This document shows positions 37,001-44,857 of a DNA stretch of 64,000 nucleotides, piece after piece. Each line of letters opens with the position of its first letter. Within the stretch, counting starts at the first letter, position 1. The translations under genes and the position numbers were made by a program. The stretch lies in contig DXIS01000012.1 of NCBI GenBank assembly GCA_019112735.1, forward strand, positions 1-64,000, in the 5' to 3' direction. The DNA is from Candidatus Mediterraneibacter guildfordensis (GTDB lineage Bacteria; Bacillota; Clostridia; Lachnospirales; Lachnospiraceae). The notes under the pieces are model-generated. The model made no database searches. It saw only the letters and a list, made by a program, of their open reading frames with translations, and had not been told where the DNA came from.

Positions 37001-37609
37001 GAACGCATCGATGGCATCCATATTTACCAGATCTTTCAGGTCTTCGTAATCCCATGTCTCGATCTTCTGGATCTCGTGGGATGTACGGAATCCGTCGAAG
37101 AAGTTAATGAAAGGAAGTTTTCCTTCCAATGCTGCACAGTGTGCAACCGGTGTCAGGTCCATAACTTCCTGTACGCTGGACTCACACAGCATCGCTGCGC
37201 CGGTCTGGCGGCAGGAATATACATCAGAGTGATCTCCGAAGATAGAAAGTGCGTGGCTTGCAAGCGCACGTGCGGATACGTTGAATACGCCCGGGAGCTG
37301 CTCGCCGGCTACTTTGTACAGGTTCGGGATCATAAGAAGAAGTCCCTGAGAAGCTGTAAATGTTGTCGTAAGGGCACCTGCTGCCAGAGATCCGTGTACA
37401 GCGCCTGCCGCACCTGCCTCGGACTGCATCTCTACGACATTGACTGTCTGTCCGAAGATATTCTCTCTGCCCTGTGTCGCCCATTCGTCAACATGCTCAG
37501 GCATAACGGATGACGGTGTGATCGGGTAGATCGCCGCAACTTCTGTGTAAGCATATGACACGTGAGCAGCAGCCTGGTTACCGTCCATGGTCTTCATTTT
37601 TCTTGCCAT
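34058..37609 (-). CDS. nifJ: Pyruvate:ferredoxin (flavodoxin) oxidoreductase
   Basis: The 1,183-aa single-chain enzyme has the usual PFOR order. An N-terminal pyrimidine-binding domain (TMDGNQAAAHVSYAYTEVAA, YPITPSSVMPE), a domain with GTTT-like substrate features, and a central two-cluster ferredoxin domain (CIQCNRCAYVCPHAV, CTGCGSCANVCPG) are followed by the thiamine-diphosphate domain (CAGCGETPYAKL, GDGWAYDIGFGG, DTEVYSNTGGQSS). It oxidises pyruvate to acetyl-CoA and CO2 in the cytoplasm, reducing ferredoxin that can feed hydrogenase. It follows lgt but has a separate promoter and leader hairpin. The start is preceded by AAGGAGGAATCATAAA. Confidence 0.97.
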   Translation of the reverse strand: MARKMKTMDGNQAAAHVSYAYTEVAAIYPITPSSVMPEHVDEWATQGRENIFGQTVNVVEMQSEAGAAGAVHGSLAAGALTTTFTASQGLLLMIPNLYKVAGEQLPGVFNVSARALASHALSIFGDHSDVYSCRQTGAAMLCESSVQEVMDLTPVAHCAALEGKLPFINFFDGFRTSHEIQKIETWDYEDLKDLVNMDAIDAFRAHALNPNHPCQRGSAQNPDIFFQAREACNPYYDAMPGIVQNYMDKVNAKIGTDYKLFNYYGAEDAEHVIVAMGSVCDTIEETIDYLMKAGEKVGVVKVRLYRPFCAQALIDAIPDSVKKISVLDRTKEPGAMGEPLYLDVVAALKGSKFDAVPIYTGRYGLGSKDTTPAQIVAVYHNDEKEKFTLGIEDDVTHLSLKADEPLVTTPEGTINCKFWGLGADGTVGANKNSIKIIGDNTDMYAQAYFDYDSKKSGGVTMSHLRFGKLPIKSTYLIHQANFVACHNPSYVNKYNMVQELVDGGTFLLNCPWDMEGLEKHLPGQVKAYIANHNIKFYTIDGIKIGKEIGLGGRINTVLQSAFFKLAAIIPEAEAIDLMKAAAKATYGRKGDKIVQMNYDAIDAGAKQVVEVTVPESWKDAADEGLAQPKVDENGRKDVVDFVKNIQAKVNAQEGNTLPVSAFNDYVDGSTPSGSSAYEKRGIAVDIPIWNPDNCIQCNRCAYVCPHAVIRPVALTEEEAAKAPEGLKTLDMIGMPGMKFTMTVSAYDCTGCGSCANVCPGKKGEKALVMGNMEANAGEQKYFDFGREIPVKPEVVAKYKETTVKGSQFKQPLLEFSGACAGCGETPYAKLITQLFGDRMYIANATGCSSIWGNSSPSTPYTVNEKGQGPAWSNSLFEDNAEFGYGMLLAQNTIRDRMKGYAATLAAEAEDADVKAAAQEYIDTYACGATNGTATDKLVAALEKCGCDRMEKTELLKNKDFLAKKSQWVFGGDGWAYDIGFGGVDHVLASGKDINIMVFDTEVYSNTGGQSSKATKTGATAQFAAGGKETKKKDLAGMAMSYGYVYVAQIAMGADFNQTVKAITEAEAYPGPSLIIAYAPCINHGIKKGMSKAQTEEQLAVECGYWNNFRFNPAAEGNKFFLDSKAPKEEDYQAFLDGEVRYNALKRSNPEKAARLFARNEQEAMERYDYLKKLVDVYAADKAE

Positions 37610-37642
37610 TTTATGATTCCTCCTTAAAAATATACAGTGGCG

Positions 37643-37679
37643 GGGCTGTCGTCCGCGCCTTTGCGCAGACCATCAGCCC
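37643..37679 (-). promoter_or_regulatory. GC-rich leader hairpin of nifJ
   Basis: In the nifJ 5' leader GGGCTG pairs with CAGCCC, and an inner GTCTGCGC pairs with GCGCGGAC around a short AAAG loop. It ends about 20 nt before the AAGGAGG site and has no T run. It may stabilise the message or affect translation. The structure is seen directly; the role is inferred. Confidence 0.5.
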
Positions 37680-37699
37680 GCATGTTCACATGTGGTTTT

Positions 37700-37728
37700 A
37701 TTATATCGCCAAAAACGACAAAAGTCTA
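37700..37728 (-). promoter_or_regulatory. nifJ promoter
   Basis: On the minus strand TAGACT (37728-37723) and a perfect TATAAT (37705-37700) are spaced by 17 bp, about 90 bp before the nifJ ATG. An imperfect inverted repeat (CGCCAAAA ... TTTTGGCG, ends 37707 and 37762) surrounds the -35 region. It could be a regulator site or the terminator stem of the upstream lgt operon. Confidence 0.65.
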
Positions 37729-37785
37729 TAGAGGGCAGTCGGTTTTTTTGTATCTTTTGGCGTGCAGAAAATCACTTTTATAAAG

Positions 37786-38646
37786 TCAACCTCTTCTTTT
37801 AAACCGCCTTCGCAAAACCACCAGCGCCACACCCGCGAATATAACCACGCATCCGGCCAGCGCCTGGGATATCGGGAATCCGATCCCCGGGATCAGCAGC
37901 TGATCCGTGCGGAGCCCCTCGATCCACACTCTGCCCAGCGCATACCCGAAAATATAAAGAAGGAACAGTTCACCTTCGTATTTCTTATGCTTCCGGTACA
38001 GGATCAGAATGATGAGCAGCACCGCGCACCACACCGATTCATAGAGGAATGTCGGGCTGACCTGAATGTATTCCACGCCGCCGATCGTTTCCATATGTTC
38101 GCGCATCCGCTCCGTTATATCGCCGGAACGCACCGCGTCCACGGGCAGCCGCATGGCGAAGAGCCCGTCCGTATATTCGCCGAACGCCTCGCGGTTGAAG
38201 AAATTGCCCCAGCGCCCGAGCATCTGTCCGTTCAGGATCGGCATCGCCACCGTATCCAGGATCAGGAACGGCGACAGCTTCTTCCACCGGGCCAGGGCGA
38301 ACACCGCGATCACTGCTCCGATCACCCCGCCGTAGATGGCCAGGCCGCCCTCGCGGAGATTGAAGATGTGGAGCAGATTGTCCTTATACATGTCCCAGGA
38401 GAAGATCACATAGTAGAGGCGTGCGCCCACGATGCCGGCGATCACGCCGATGATCCCCATGTCCATATAATCTTCCGGGTTCTGTCCCGTCCGCTTCGCT
38501 TCCACCGTGGCGATCAGAAACCCGAGCAGGATGGCCGCCCCGATGATGATCCCGTAGTAGGCGATGGTGAAGCCGAAAATATCAATATTCTTCCCCACAT
38601 GCTCAAAGGAAATGCCGAGATTGGGAAAAGCAATATCATAATGCAT
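37786..38646 (-). CDS. lgt: Prolipoprotein diacylglyceryl transferase
   Basis: The 286-aa protein has seven predicted membrane helices and the Lgt signature GRWGNFFNREAFG, preceded by REGGLAIYGGVIGA. It moves diacylglycerol from phosphatidylglycerol onto the lipobox cysteine of prolipoproteins at the cytoplasmic membrane. Length and motif order match the family. It lies 12 bp downstream of ychF, and a ribosome-binding site (AAGGGGC) falls in that gap, so it is probably the last gene of the long housekeeping operon. Confidence 0.95.
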   Translation of the reverse strand: MHYDIAFPNLGISFEHVGKNIDIFGFTIAYYGIIIGAAILLGFLIATVEAKRTGQNPEDYMDMGIIGVIAGIVGARLYYVIFSWDMYKDNLLHIFNLREGGLAIYGGVIGAVIAVFALARWKKLSPFLILDTVAMPILNGQMLGRWGNFFNREAFGEYTDGLFAMRLPVDAVRSGDITERMREHMETIGGVEYIQVSPTFLYESVWCAVLLIILILYRKHKKYEGELFLLYIFGYALGRVWIEGLRTDQLLIPGIGFPISQALAGCVVIFAGVALVVLRRRFKRRG

Positions 38647-38658
38647 AAAAAAGCCCCT

Positions 38659-39756
38659 TTATACGTTAAATCTGAACAGCATGATATCGCCGTCCTGGAC
38701 TACATAGTCTTTTCCTTCCAGACGGATCAGTCCTTTTTCTTTGGCTGCCGTATGAGAGCCGCAGGCGATAAGGTCGTCGTAGCTTACTACTTCGGCGCGG
38801 ATGAATCCGCGTTCGAAGTCAGAGTGGATCTTGCCGGCCGCCTGGGGCGCCTTTGTTCCGGCTTTGATCGTCCACGCGCGGACTTCCGGTTCGCCGGCTG
38901 TGAGGTAGCTGATGAGGCCGAGCAGGTGATAACTTGCGCGGATCAGTTTTTCAAGGCCGGATTCTTTCAGTCCAAGGTCGTCGAGGAACATTTTCTTCTC
39001 ATCGTCTTCCAGCTGGGAGATTTCCTCTTCGATCTCCGCGCAGACAACGAACACTTCGCAGTCCTCTTCCGCCGCATATTTGCGGACCGCCTGCACGCCT
39101 GCATTGGACGCGCCGTCATCGGCCAGATCGTCCTCGGATACATTTGCCGCGAAGATCACCGGCTTCGCGGTGAGCAGGTTGTACTCGTTCATCCAGGCCG
39201 CTTCGTCTTCATCTTCTGTCTTAAAAGTCTTGGCAAGCTTGTTATCTTCCAGATGGGCTTTCAGCCTTTCCTGGAATGCATATTCTTTCGCCGCCGTCTT
39301 ATCGTTGCGGGAAAGCTTAACCGTCTTGGACATTCTCCGCTCCAGCACTTCCAGATCCGAGAAGATCAGTTCCAGATTGATCGTCTCGATGTCGCGCATG
39401 GGATCGATGCTTCCATCCACATGGACGATATTTGTATTCTCGAAGCAGCGGACCACATGAACGATGGCGTCCACTTCACGGATATTGGCAAGGAACTGGT
39501 TTCCCAGGCCTTCGCCTTTTGACGCGCCTTTTACAAGGCCCGCGATATCCACGAATTCGATCACCGCCGGGATGATCTTCTTCGTATGATACATCTCGCC
39601 CAGCACATTGAGCCGCTCATCCGGTACGGTTACCACGCCCACATTCGGGTCGATTGTACAGAACGGGTAGTTGGCGGATTCCGCGCCTGCTTTTGTCAGC
39701 GAATTAAATAAAGTACTCTTCCCTACGTTTGGAAGTCCAACGATTCCTAATTTCAT
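38659..39756 (-). CDS. ychF: Redox-regulated ATPase YchF (Obg family)
   Basis: This 365-aa P-loop protein begins [20 protein letters not shown]. It has the switch motif [30 protein letters not shown] in place of NKxD (which gives ATP preference in YchF/OLA1), a coiled-coil insertion and a C-terminal TGS domain ([20 protein letters not shown]). It binds ribosomes and takes part in stress and translation control. It is usually not linked to thiN, so its place at the end of this operon is lineage-specific. AGGGAGATAAAAAGC precedes the ATG. Confidence 0.96.
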   Translation of the reverse strand: MKLGIVGLPNVGKSTLFNSLTKAGAESANYPFCTIDPNVGVVTVPDERLNVLGEMYHTKKIIPAVIEFVDIAGLVKGASKGEGLGNQFLANIREVDAIVHVVRCFENTNIVHVDGSIDPMRDIETINLELIFSDLEVLERRMSKTVKLSRNDKTAAKEYAFQERLKAHLEDNKLAKTFKTEDEDEAAWMNEYNLLTAKPVIFAANVSEDDLADDGASNAGVQAVRKYAAEEDCEVFVVCAEIEEEISQLEDDEKKMFLDDLGLKESGLEKLIRASYHLLGLISYLTAGEPEVRAWTIKAGTKAPQAAGKIHSDFERGFIRAEVVSYDDLIACGSHTAAKEKGLIRLEGKDYVVQDGDIMLFRFNV

Positions 39757-39785
39757 GCTTTTTATCTCCCTTTTTTATCTTTCTC

Positions 39786-40439
39786 CTAATCTCTCGTCTC
39801 CATCAGGATCACTTTCCCGTATACGAAAGAGATCTTCACTTCATCCTCCGCGAATTCATTGCTCACGCACAGACTGTCGTCGGGCTTGAGGAAATGATTC
39901 TTAAGCGGATACTTCGCGCCCGTGATCGTCAGCTCATCCACCGGCGCCTCCAGCGGGAAGAGCGAGAAATACGGTCCGAACGCTTCCTCTCTCCGGAGCG
40001 TGATGTCGCCGCCCAGCAGGCGGATCTGATTGTGGCTGTCCAGGATCCTGGCGTCCGCGCCCGCATCCAGCGCGATCTGCAGGCACTGCACATTGGCCCA
40101 CAGATGATCAATCCGGTTCCCGGTGCCGCCCAGAATCCAGATCTGCTTCCGGTTGAGCCCCAGGCACAGCCGGAGCGCGATCTCTGTATCAGACGCATCT
40201 TTCACCGGATTGAACTCCCGGACCGGGACATTCATCTTCTCCCGGTAATAATCCACCAACTCGTGGGGGACGCTGTCAAAATCGCCCACGATGTAGTCCG
40301 GCCGGATCTCATGCCGGTACAGGAATTCCAGCCCTTTATCCACAGCGATGATAAATTCTGTCTCTTCGCTTTTCAGGACCGGCAGCACGAACTCTTCTTC
40401 CAGCATGCCGCCGCTTACGATCACCGTTCTCTTATTCAT
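39786..40439 (-). CDS. thiN: Thiamine pyrophosphokinase
   Basis: The 217-aa enzyme shows the thiamine-pyrophosphokinase pattern: AVDKGLEFLYRHEIRPDYIVGDFDSVP, then the FNPVKDASDTEIALRL and ILGGTGNRIDHLWAN motifs, which carry the acidic catalytic and metal residues. It converts thiamine and ATP to thiamine diphosphate, the cofactor of PFOR encoded nearby. The start overlaps the rpe stop by 8 bp. In Bacillus subtilis the equivalent gene also follows rpe. Confidence 0.95.
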   Translation of the reverse strand: MNKRTVIVSGGMLEEEFVLPVLKSEETEFIIAVDKGLEFLYRHEIRPDYIVGDFDSVPHELVDYYREKMNVPVREFNPVKDASDTEIALRLCLGLNRKQIWILGGTGNRIDHLWANVQCLQIALDAGADARILDSHNQIRLLGGDITLRREEAFGPYFSLFPLEAPVDELTITGAKYPLKNHFLKPDDSLCVSNEFAEDEVKISFVYGKVILMETRD

Positions 40440-41097
40440 AGCTTTTCAATATCTCCATGAAACGTTCTGTGTTTTCTGCAATGTTTCCTTTATAGACACC
40501 GGATCCGGACACAATGACATTGGCGCCCGCCTCCAGAACTTCGCCCACATTGCTGTGATAGATGCCGCCGTCCACTTCGATGTCCGCATCCAGCCCCTTC
40601 CCATCCAGCAGGGCCCGGAGCTTGCGGATCCGGTCCAGCGATTCCGGAATGAACGCCTGTCCGCCGAAGCCCGGCTCCACACTCATGATCAGGAACATCT
40701 CCGCCTGGTCAAGATACGGTTCAAGGGCGCTCACCGGCGTCCCCGGCTTGATCGTCACACCGGCTTTCACTCCGGCGCGATGGATCGCATCCAGTGTGCC
40801 TTTCAGGTCCTCACACGCTTCCAGATGAACGGTGATGATGTCCGCACCGCATTTTGCAAATTCTTCCACATAGCGCACCGGCTCCGTCACCATCAGGTGG
40901 ACGTCCATCACCTGCCCGGTCAGGCCTTTGATGGAAGAAAGCACCGGCATGCCGAATGAGATGCTCGGGACGAACAGCCCGTCCATCACATCAAAATGGA
41001 TATACTCCGCTCCCGCGCGGTCCGTCTCCCGGATCTGGCTGCCCAGTTCCTTAAAATCCGCCGACAGGATCGACGGCGCAAGAATATTTTTCCGCAT
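40432..41097 (-). CDS. rpe: Ribulose-phosphate 3-epimerase
   Basis: The 221-aa TIM-barrel protein has ILAPSILSADFKELGSQI, HFDVMDGLFVPSISFG (metal-binding His and Asp), DVHLMVTEP, SVEPGFGGQAFIPES and EVDGGIYHSN, all characteristic. It interconverts ribulose 5-phosphate and xylulose 5-phosphate. The ATG follows the rsgA stop directly (TAA ATG), which implies coupled translation. Confidence 0.97.
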   Translation of the reverse strand: MRKNILAPSILSADFKELGSQIRETDRAGAEYIHFDVMDGLFVPSISFGMPVLSSIKGLTGQVMDVHLMVTEPVRYVEEFAKCGADIITVHLEACEDLKGTLDAIHRAGVKAGVTIKPGTPVSALEPYLDQAEMFLIMSVEPGFGGQAFIPESLDRIRKLRALLDGKGLDADIEVDGGIYHSNVGEVLEAGANVIVSGSGVYKGNIAENTERFMEILKSYE

Positions 41098-41976
41098 TTA
41101 ATATTTTTTCCTTTCCTGAAGTTCCCGGTACAGGCTCAGATAGTTTTCGTACCGTTTCTCATGTATCTTCCCCGCTTCCACGGCTTCCTTGACCGCGCAG
41201 TCCGGCTCATGCGTGTGATCGCAGCCGTTGAAGCGGCATTTCCCTTCATAGGGCCGGAATTCCGGAAAGCAGTATTTCAGCTCATCCTTTTCCATGTCGC
41301 TGATATAGAGCGAACTGAAGCCCGGCGTATCCACGATATAGGAATCCTGGTCGATCACCAGAAGCTCCGCGTGGCGGGTCGTGTGTTTCCCCCTGCCGAT
41401 CTTCCGGCTGACGCTGCCCGTCTCCATGGTCACCCCGGACTGGATCAGATTGATCAGCGAGGACTTGCCCACGCCGGACGGGCCGGCAATGGCCGTCGTC
41501 TTCCCGTGGAGCAGTCCTTTAAGCGTTTCTATGTTTTCTTCTTCCCTTGCACTTGTAAAGACAACCGGATATCCGCAGGCCGCGTAGATTTCCCGGAGTT
41601 CTTCGATCTCCGGGCTGCTGCCGATATCGGTCTTGTTAAAACAAAGCACAGCCGGGATATCCCGGCTTTCCATCATCACAAGGAAGCGGTCCAGAAGATT
41701 GAGATGGGGGCTGGGTTCCGTCACCGCGAACACGACCAGCGCCTGGTCAATATTGGCCACCGCCGGGCGGATCAGTTCATTTCTCCTCGGAAGGATCTCC
41801 ATGATGCTGCCTTCCATATCCCTCTCATCCAGGACTTCGATCTTCACATCATCTCCCACCAGCGGCTTTATGCCGTCCCTGCGGAAGATGCCTTTTGCCT
41901 TACACTCATAAACACCGGATCCTGCTACGTGAACGTAGTAGAATCCGGCAATACCTTTTACTATTTTACCCTGCAT
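41098..41976 (-). CDS. rsgA: Ribosome small-subunit-dependent GTPase A
   Basis: The 292-aa protein has an N-terminal OB fold and a circularly permuted GTPase domain in the order G4 (CFNKTDI), G1 (GPSGVGKSSLIN), G3 (DTPGFSSL), then a zinc motif (CRFNGCDHTHEPDCAV). It helps late 30S-subunit assembly. It follows prkC, as in B. subtilis, where RsgA (CpgA) is a PrkC substrate. Confidence 0.97.
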   Translation of the reverse strand: MQGKIVKGIAGFYYVHVAGSGVYECKAKGIFRRDGIKPLVGDDVKIEVLDERDMEGSIMEILPRRNELIRPAVANIDQALVVFAVTEPSPHLNLLDRFLVMMESRDIPAVLCFNKTDIGSSPEIEELREIYAACGYPVVFTSAREEENIETLKGLLHGKTTAIAGPSGVGKSSLINLIQSGVTMETGSVSRKIGRGKHTTRHAELLVIDQDSYIVDTPGFSSLYISDMEKDELKYCFPEFRPYEGKCRFNGCDHTHEPDCAVKEAVEAGKIHEKRYENYLSLYRELQERKKY

Positions 41977-42004
41977 ATATCTGACTGTTTTTATAAACTG
42001 CGTG

Positions 42005-44107
42005 TTACTCGCCTACGGAAGCACCATCACCGATACCAGAACCCGGTTCCTGTTCCTCGCCGCCTTCAGTCCCCGAAGGTCCGGACGGCTCCGGCTCGGA
42101 CGGCTCCGGTCCGATACTGATCCAGTATCTCACCTGGCTTCCCTTTTCTACCTTCGCCCCCGGTGACGGATCTACACGGCTGACTGTGCCGGCAGGATAA
42201 TCACTGTACTCTTCCTCCACATAAACGCCGGTCAACCCTTCTTCCTGAAGCCGTTTCTTCGCGGCATCCTGCGTTGCCCCGACTATATCCGAGGGGATCG
42301 TCACAAGCTGGGTCTTCGGTCCTTTGCTGACCACGTAGCTGACCGTCGTGCCTTTGTCAACTTTCTCTCCCTGATCAATACTCTGTGAAATGACCTGTCC
42401 GGCCGCCACGCTGTCGCTGTATTCCTCGCTGGCGCTTCCGCTCAGTCCTGCTTCTTTAAGTGCAGCTTCCGCGTCGGAGGCGGATTTATTTCTCAGATCC
42501 GGCACCGTCGCCTGATCTTCTCCAAGGCTGATCACGATCGTTACTTCCGTCCCCTCCTCGACTTCCGTGCCCGCTTCCGGATCACTGGAGATCACATGCC
42601 CTTCTTCAACCTCATCACTGTTCTCAGCCTTGCCGTGGACCACTGTCAGCTTCGCGTCCTGCAGCATCTTCTCGGCCTCTGCCTCTGAGCGCCCCTCTAC
42701 ATCCGGCACCCGGACCATCTTCGCTTCCTCACCGCTGCTTATGACAACCGTGATCGTTGAATTCTTCGCCACTTCCGTATCCGCTACGGGATCCTGGCTC
42801 ATGATCTCGCCTTCCTTGTACTGATTGGACGGCTTTCTTTCATTTTGCACTTTCATGCCGATGTCTGTGCCTTCAAGTTCTCTGCGGGCCTCTTCCTCGG
42901 TCATGCCGCGCAGATCCGGCACCTTTACCATCTCCTGCTCGTTCTGCACAAGCCCCGGGCCGCTGAAGAATCCGGCTGCATTCCCCACAAGGAAGAGGAT
43001 CAGCAGGGCCACGACAACCCCGGCAACGATCATGAGGATCTTCATGATCCGCTTAGTATCGGAATTCACATTATTCCGTCTTCTTCTGCCGCGGTCGCGG
43101 TACCGTCTGTCTTCGGCATCATCTTCCTCGTCATATTCATCGTCATCGTGATCATCGTCGTAATCATCGTCATCATCATTCTGATAACTCTGACGCTGTA
43201 CTTCATTCAGTTCTTCTGTGGACATGACCACTGTCCGGTCTGTATCCGCTCCCGGTCTCGCACCGATCGCCACAAAGTCCCCGTCCGGGTCCACCAGCGA
43301 CCGCTTCAGATCCAGCAGGAGCGACGCGCAGTCATGATACCGCATCGCAGGGTTCTTCTGGGTACATTTCATAATGATGCACTCCAGGCTGTACGGAAGA
43401 TCCGGCACTTCATCCGCCGGGGAAGTGATCTCCTCCTGCAGGTGTTTGAGCGCCACCGTGACCGTGGAATCCCCGTCGAACGGCACATGTCCGGTCACCA
43501 TCTCATACATAGTGATGCCGATAGAATAGATATCGCTCTTCTGGTCCACCACGCCGCCTCTTGCCTGCTCCGGCGATGTATAATGGACAGAACCCATCAC
43601 GCTCGTGCTGATCGTCTGGGTCGACGTGGTCGCACGCGCGATGCCGAAATCCGTCACCTTCACCTTTCCGTCTTTGGAAATGATGATATTCTGCGGTTTG
43701 ATATCCCGGTGTACAATATGCTGATTATGGGCAGCCTGAAGCCCGGTCACCATCTGGATCGAGATGCTGACCGTCTCTTTCGGCGATAATTTCCCCTTCT
43801 TCTCTATATAATCTTTCAGCGTGATGCCTTCGACCAGCTCCATGACCATATAGTAAAGCCCGCGGTCCTGGCCCACATCATAGACATTGACCACATTGGG
43901 ATGCATAAGCCCCGCCGCGGCCTGCGCCTCACTGAGAAACTTCTTAATAAATACTTCATCGGTCCGGTAATCGCTTTTCAGCACTTTGATGGCTACAAAA
44001 CGGTTCAGCTTATGGTCTTTGCCCTTATAGACATCCGCCATGCCGCCGCTGCCGACCCGGCCCAGTATCTCGTATCGTTTTCCTAATACGACCCCTTCTT
44101 TGATCAT
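42005..44107 (-). CDS. prkC: PASTA-domain Ser/Thr protein kinase
   Basis: The 700-aa protein has a cytoplasmic Hanks-type kinase (GRVGSGGMADVYKG, catalytic HRDIKPQNII, DFGIARA), an acidic juxtamembrane stretch of about 25 residues that is mostly Asp and Glu (about 312-337), one transmembrane helix (about 357-380) and four extracellular PASTA repeats of about 68 residues, then a short Pro/Glu/Gly tail. PASTA domains bind muropeptides or lipid II, so the kinase links wall state to growth and, in related species, to spore germination. The start overlaps the phosphatase stop as ATGA. The acidic stretch is encoded by an imperfect GAT/GAC trinucleotide repeat. Confidence 0.96.
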   Translation of the reverse strand: MIKEGVVLGKRYEILGRVGSGGMADVYKGKDHKLNRFVAIKVLKSDYRTDEVFIKKFLSEAQAAAGLMHPNVVNVYDVGQDRGLYYMVMELVEGITLKDYIEKKGKLSPKETVSISIQMVTGLQAAHNQHIVHRDIKPQNIIISKDGKVKVTDFGIARATTSTQTISTSVMGSVHYTSPEQARGGVVDQKSDIYSIGITMYEMVTGHVPFDGDSTVTVALKHLQEEITSPADEVPDLPYSLECIIMKCTQKNPAMRYHDCASLLLDLKRSLVDPDGDFVAIGARPGADTDRTVVMSTEELNEVQRQSYQNDDDDDYDDDHDDDEYDEEDDAEDRRYRDRGRRRRNNVNSDTKRIMKILMIVAGVVVALLILFLVGNAAGFFSGPGLVQNEQEMVKVPDLRGMTEEEARRELEGTDIGMKVQNERKPSNQYKEGEIMSQDPVADTEVAKNSTITVVISSGEEAKMVRVPDVEGRSEAEAEKMLQDAKLTVVHGKAENSDEVEEGHVISSDPEAGTEVEEGTEVTIVISLGEDQATVPDLRNKSASDAEAALKEAGLSGSASEEYSDSVAAGQVISQSIDQGEKVDKGTTVSYVVSKGPKTQLVTIPSDIVGATQDAAKKRLQEEGLTGVYVEEEYSDYPAGTVSRVDPSPGAKVEKGSQVRYWISIGPEPSEPEPSGPSGTEGGEEQEPGSGIGDGASVGE

Positions 44108-44847
44108 AATACACTCACCTCATCTGCGAACGGCTCAATAAGGACGACTCCGATATTGTCCGTACCGCCATTCTCTTTCGCTGCTTCCACCAGGCTCTGG
44201 CCGGCTTCCACGATATCCCTGCCGCCCTGCACGATGTGGAACAGCTCTTCATCCTCCACCATATTGCTGAGTCCGTCTGTACACATTAATATAATGTCTC
44301 CCCGTTTCAGACGGTGCTCGTAAAAATCTACATCTACATCAGCCTTGGCGCCGATGGCTCTGGTAATGATGTTCTTGTCCGGATGATGCTTGGCCTCCTC
44401 CGGCTTGATCCCGCCGAGGCGTACCATCTCTTCCACCAGTGAATGATCTTTCGTCAGCTGCTGGATCCCCTGATTGATCAGGTACAGACGGCTGTCGCCC
44501 ACATTGGCAAAATACATCATCTGGTTCATGATCGTCGCCGCGACGACCGTAGTCCCCATTCCTTTGAGATGGGTGTCGCCGGACGCCTCCCGGATGATCT
44601 CCCGGTTGGCCGTTTTGATCGCGCTGACCAGACATTTCTCTACATCTTCACCTTCGCTGGCCGCCAGTTCCCTCTTAAGGACCTCGACCGTATACTTGGA
44701 AGCGTAATCCCCCGCCTGGTGGCCGCCCATTCCGTCCGCCACCACAAAAAGATTACTCAGAATACCAAGAGGCTTATCTGTCGCATAGACATAATCCTGA
44801 TTCACCTGTCGTACCATTCCTACATCTGTAATCGAAAATGTCCTCAT
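44104..44847 (-). CDS. prpC: PP2C-type Ser/Thr phosphatase partner of PrkC
   Basis: This 247-aa enzyme has the PPM motifs in order: VGMVRQVNQDYVY, FVVADGMGGHQAGDYAS, ANVGDSRLYLI, SLVEEMVRLG and the metal-binding MCTDGLSNMV and GGTDNIGVVLI. It removes phosphate from PrkC and its substrates. ATG at 44847 was chosen because AAGGAGACGGAT lies just before it; longer frames run back into rlmN. The kinase-phosphatase pairing is conserved across Firmicutes. Confidence 0.95.
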   Translation of the reverse strand: MRTFSITDVGMVRQVNQDYVYATDKPLGILSNLFVVADGMGGHQAGDYASKYTVEVLKRELAASEGEDVEKCLVSAIKTANREIIREASGDTHLKGMGTTVVAATIMNQMMYFANVGDSRLYLINQGIQQLTKDHSLVEEMVRLGGIKPEEAKHHPDKNIITRAIGAKADVDVDFYEHRLKRGDIILMCTDGLSNMVEDEELFHIVQGGRDIVEAGQSLVEAAKENGGTDNIGVVLIEPFADEVSVL

Positions 44848-44857
44848 ATCCGTCTCC

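Noticed and set aside
37762-39522. Long plus-strand open frame opposite lgt and ychF (586 codons)
   Set aside because: It is antisense to two well-identified genes, rich in His/Arg/Asp as expected from a mirrored frame, and has no family pattern or ribosome-binding site.
43139-43180. CRISPR-like short repeats
   Set aside because: The repeated units are GAT/GAC trinucleotides coding for the acidic stretch of PrkC, without spacers or a palindromic repeat unit.
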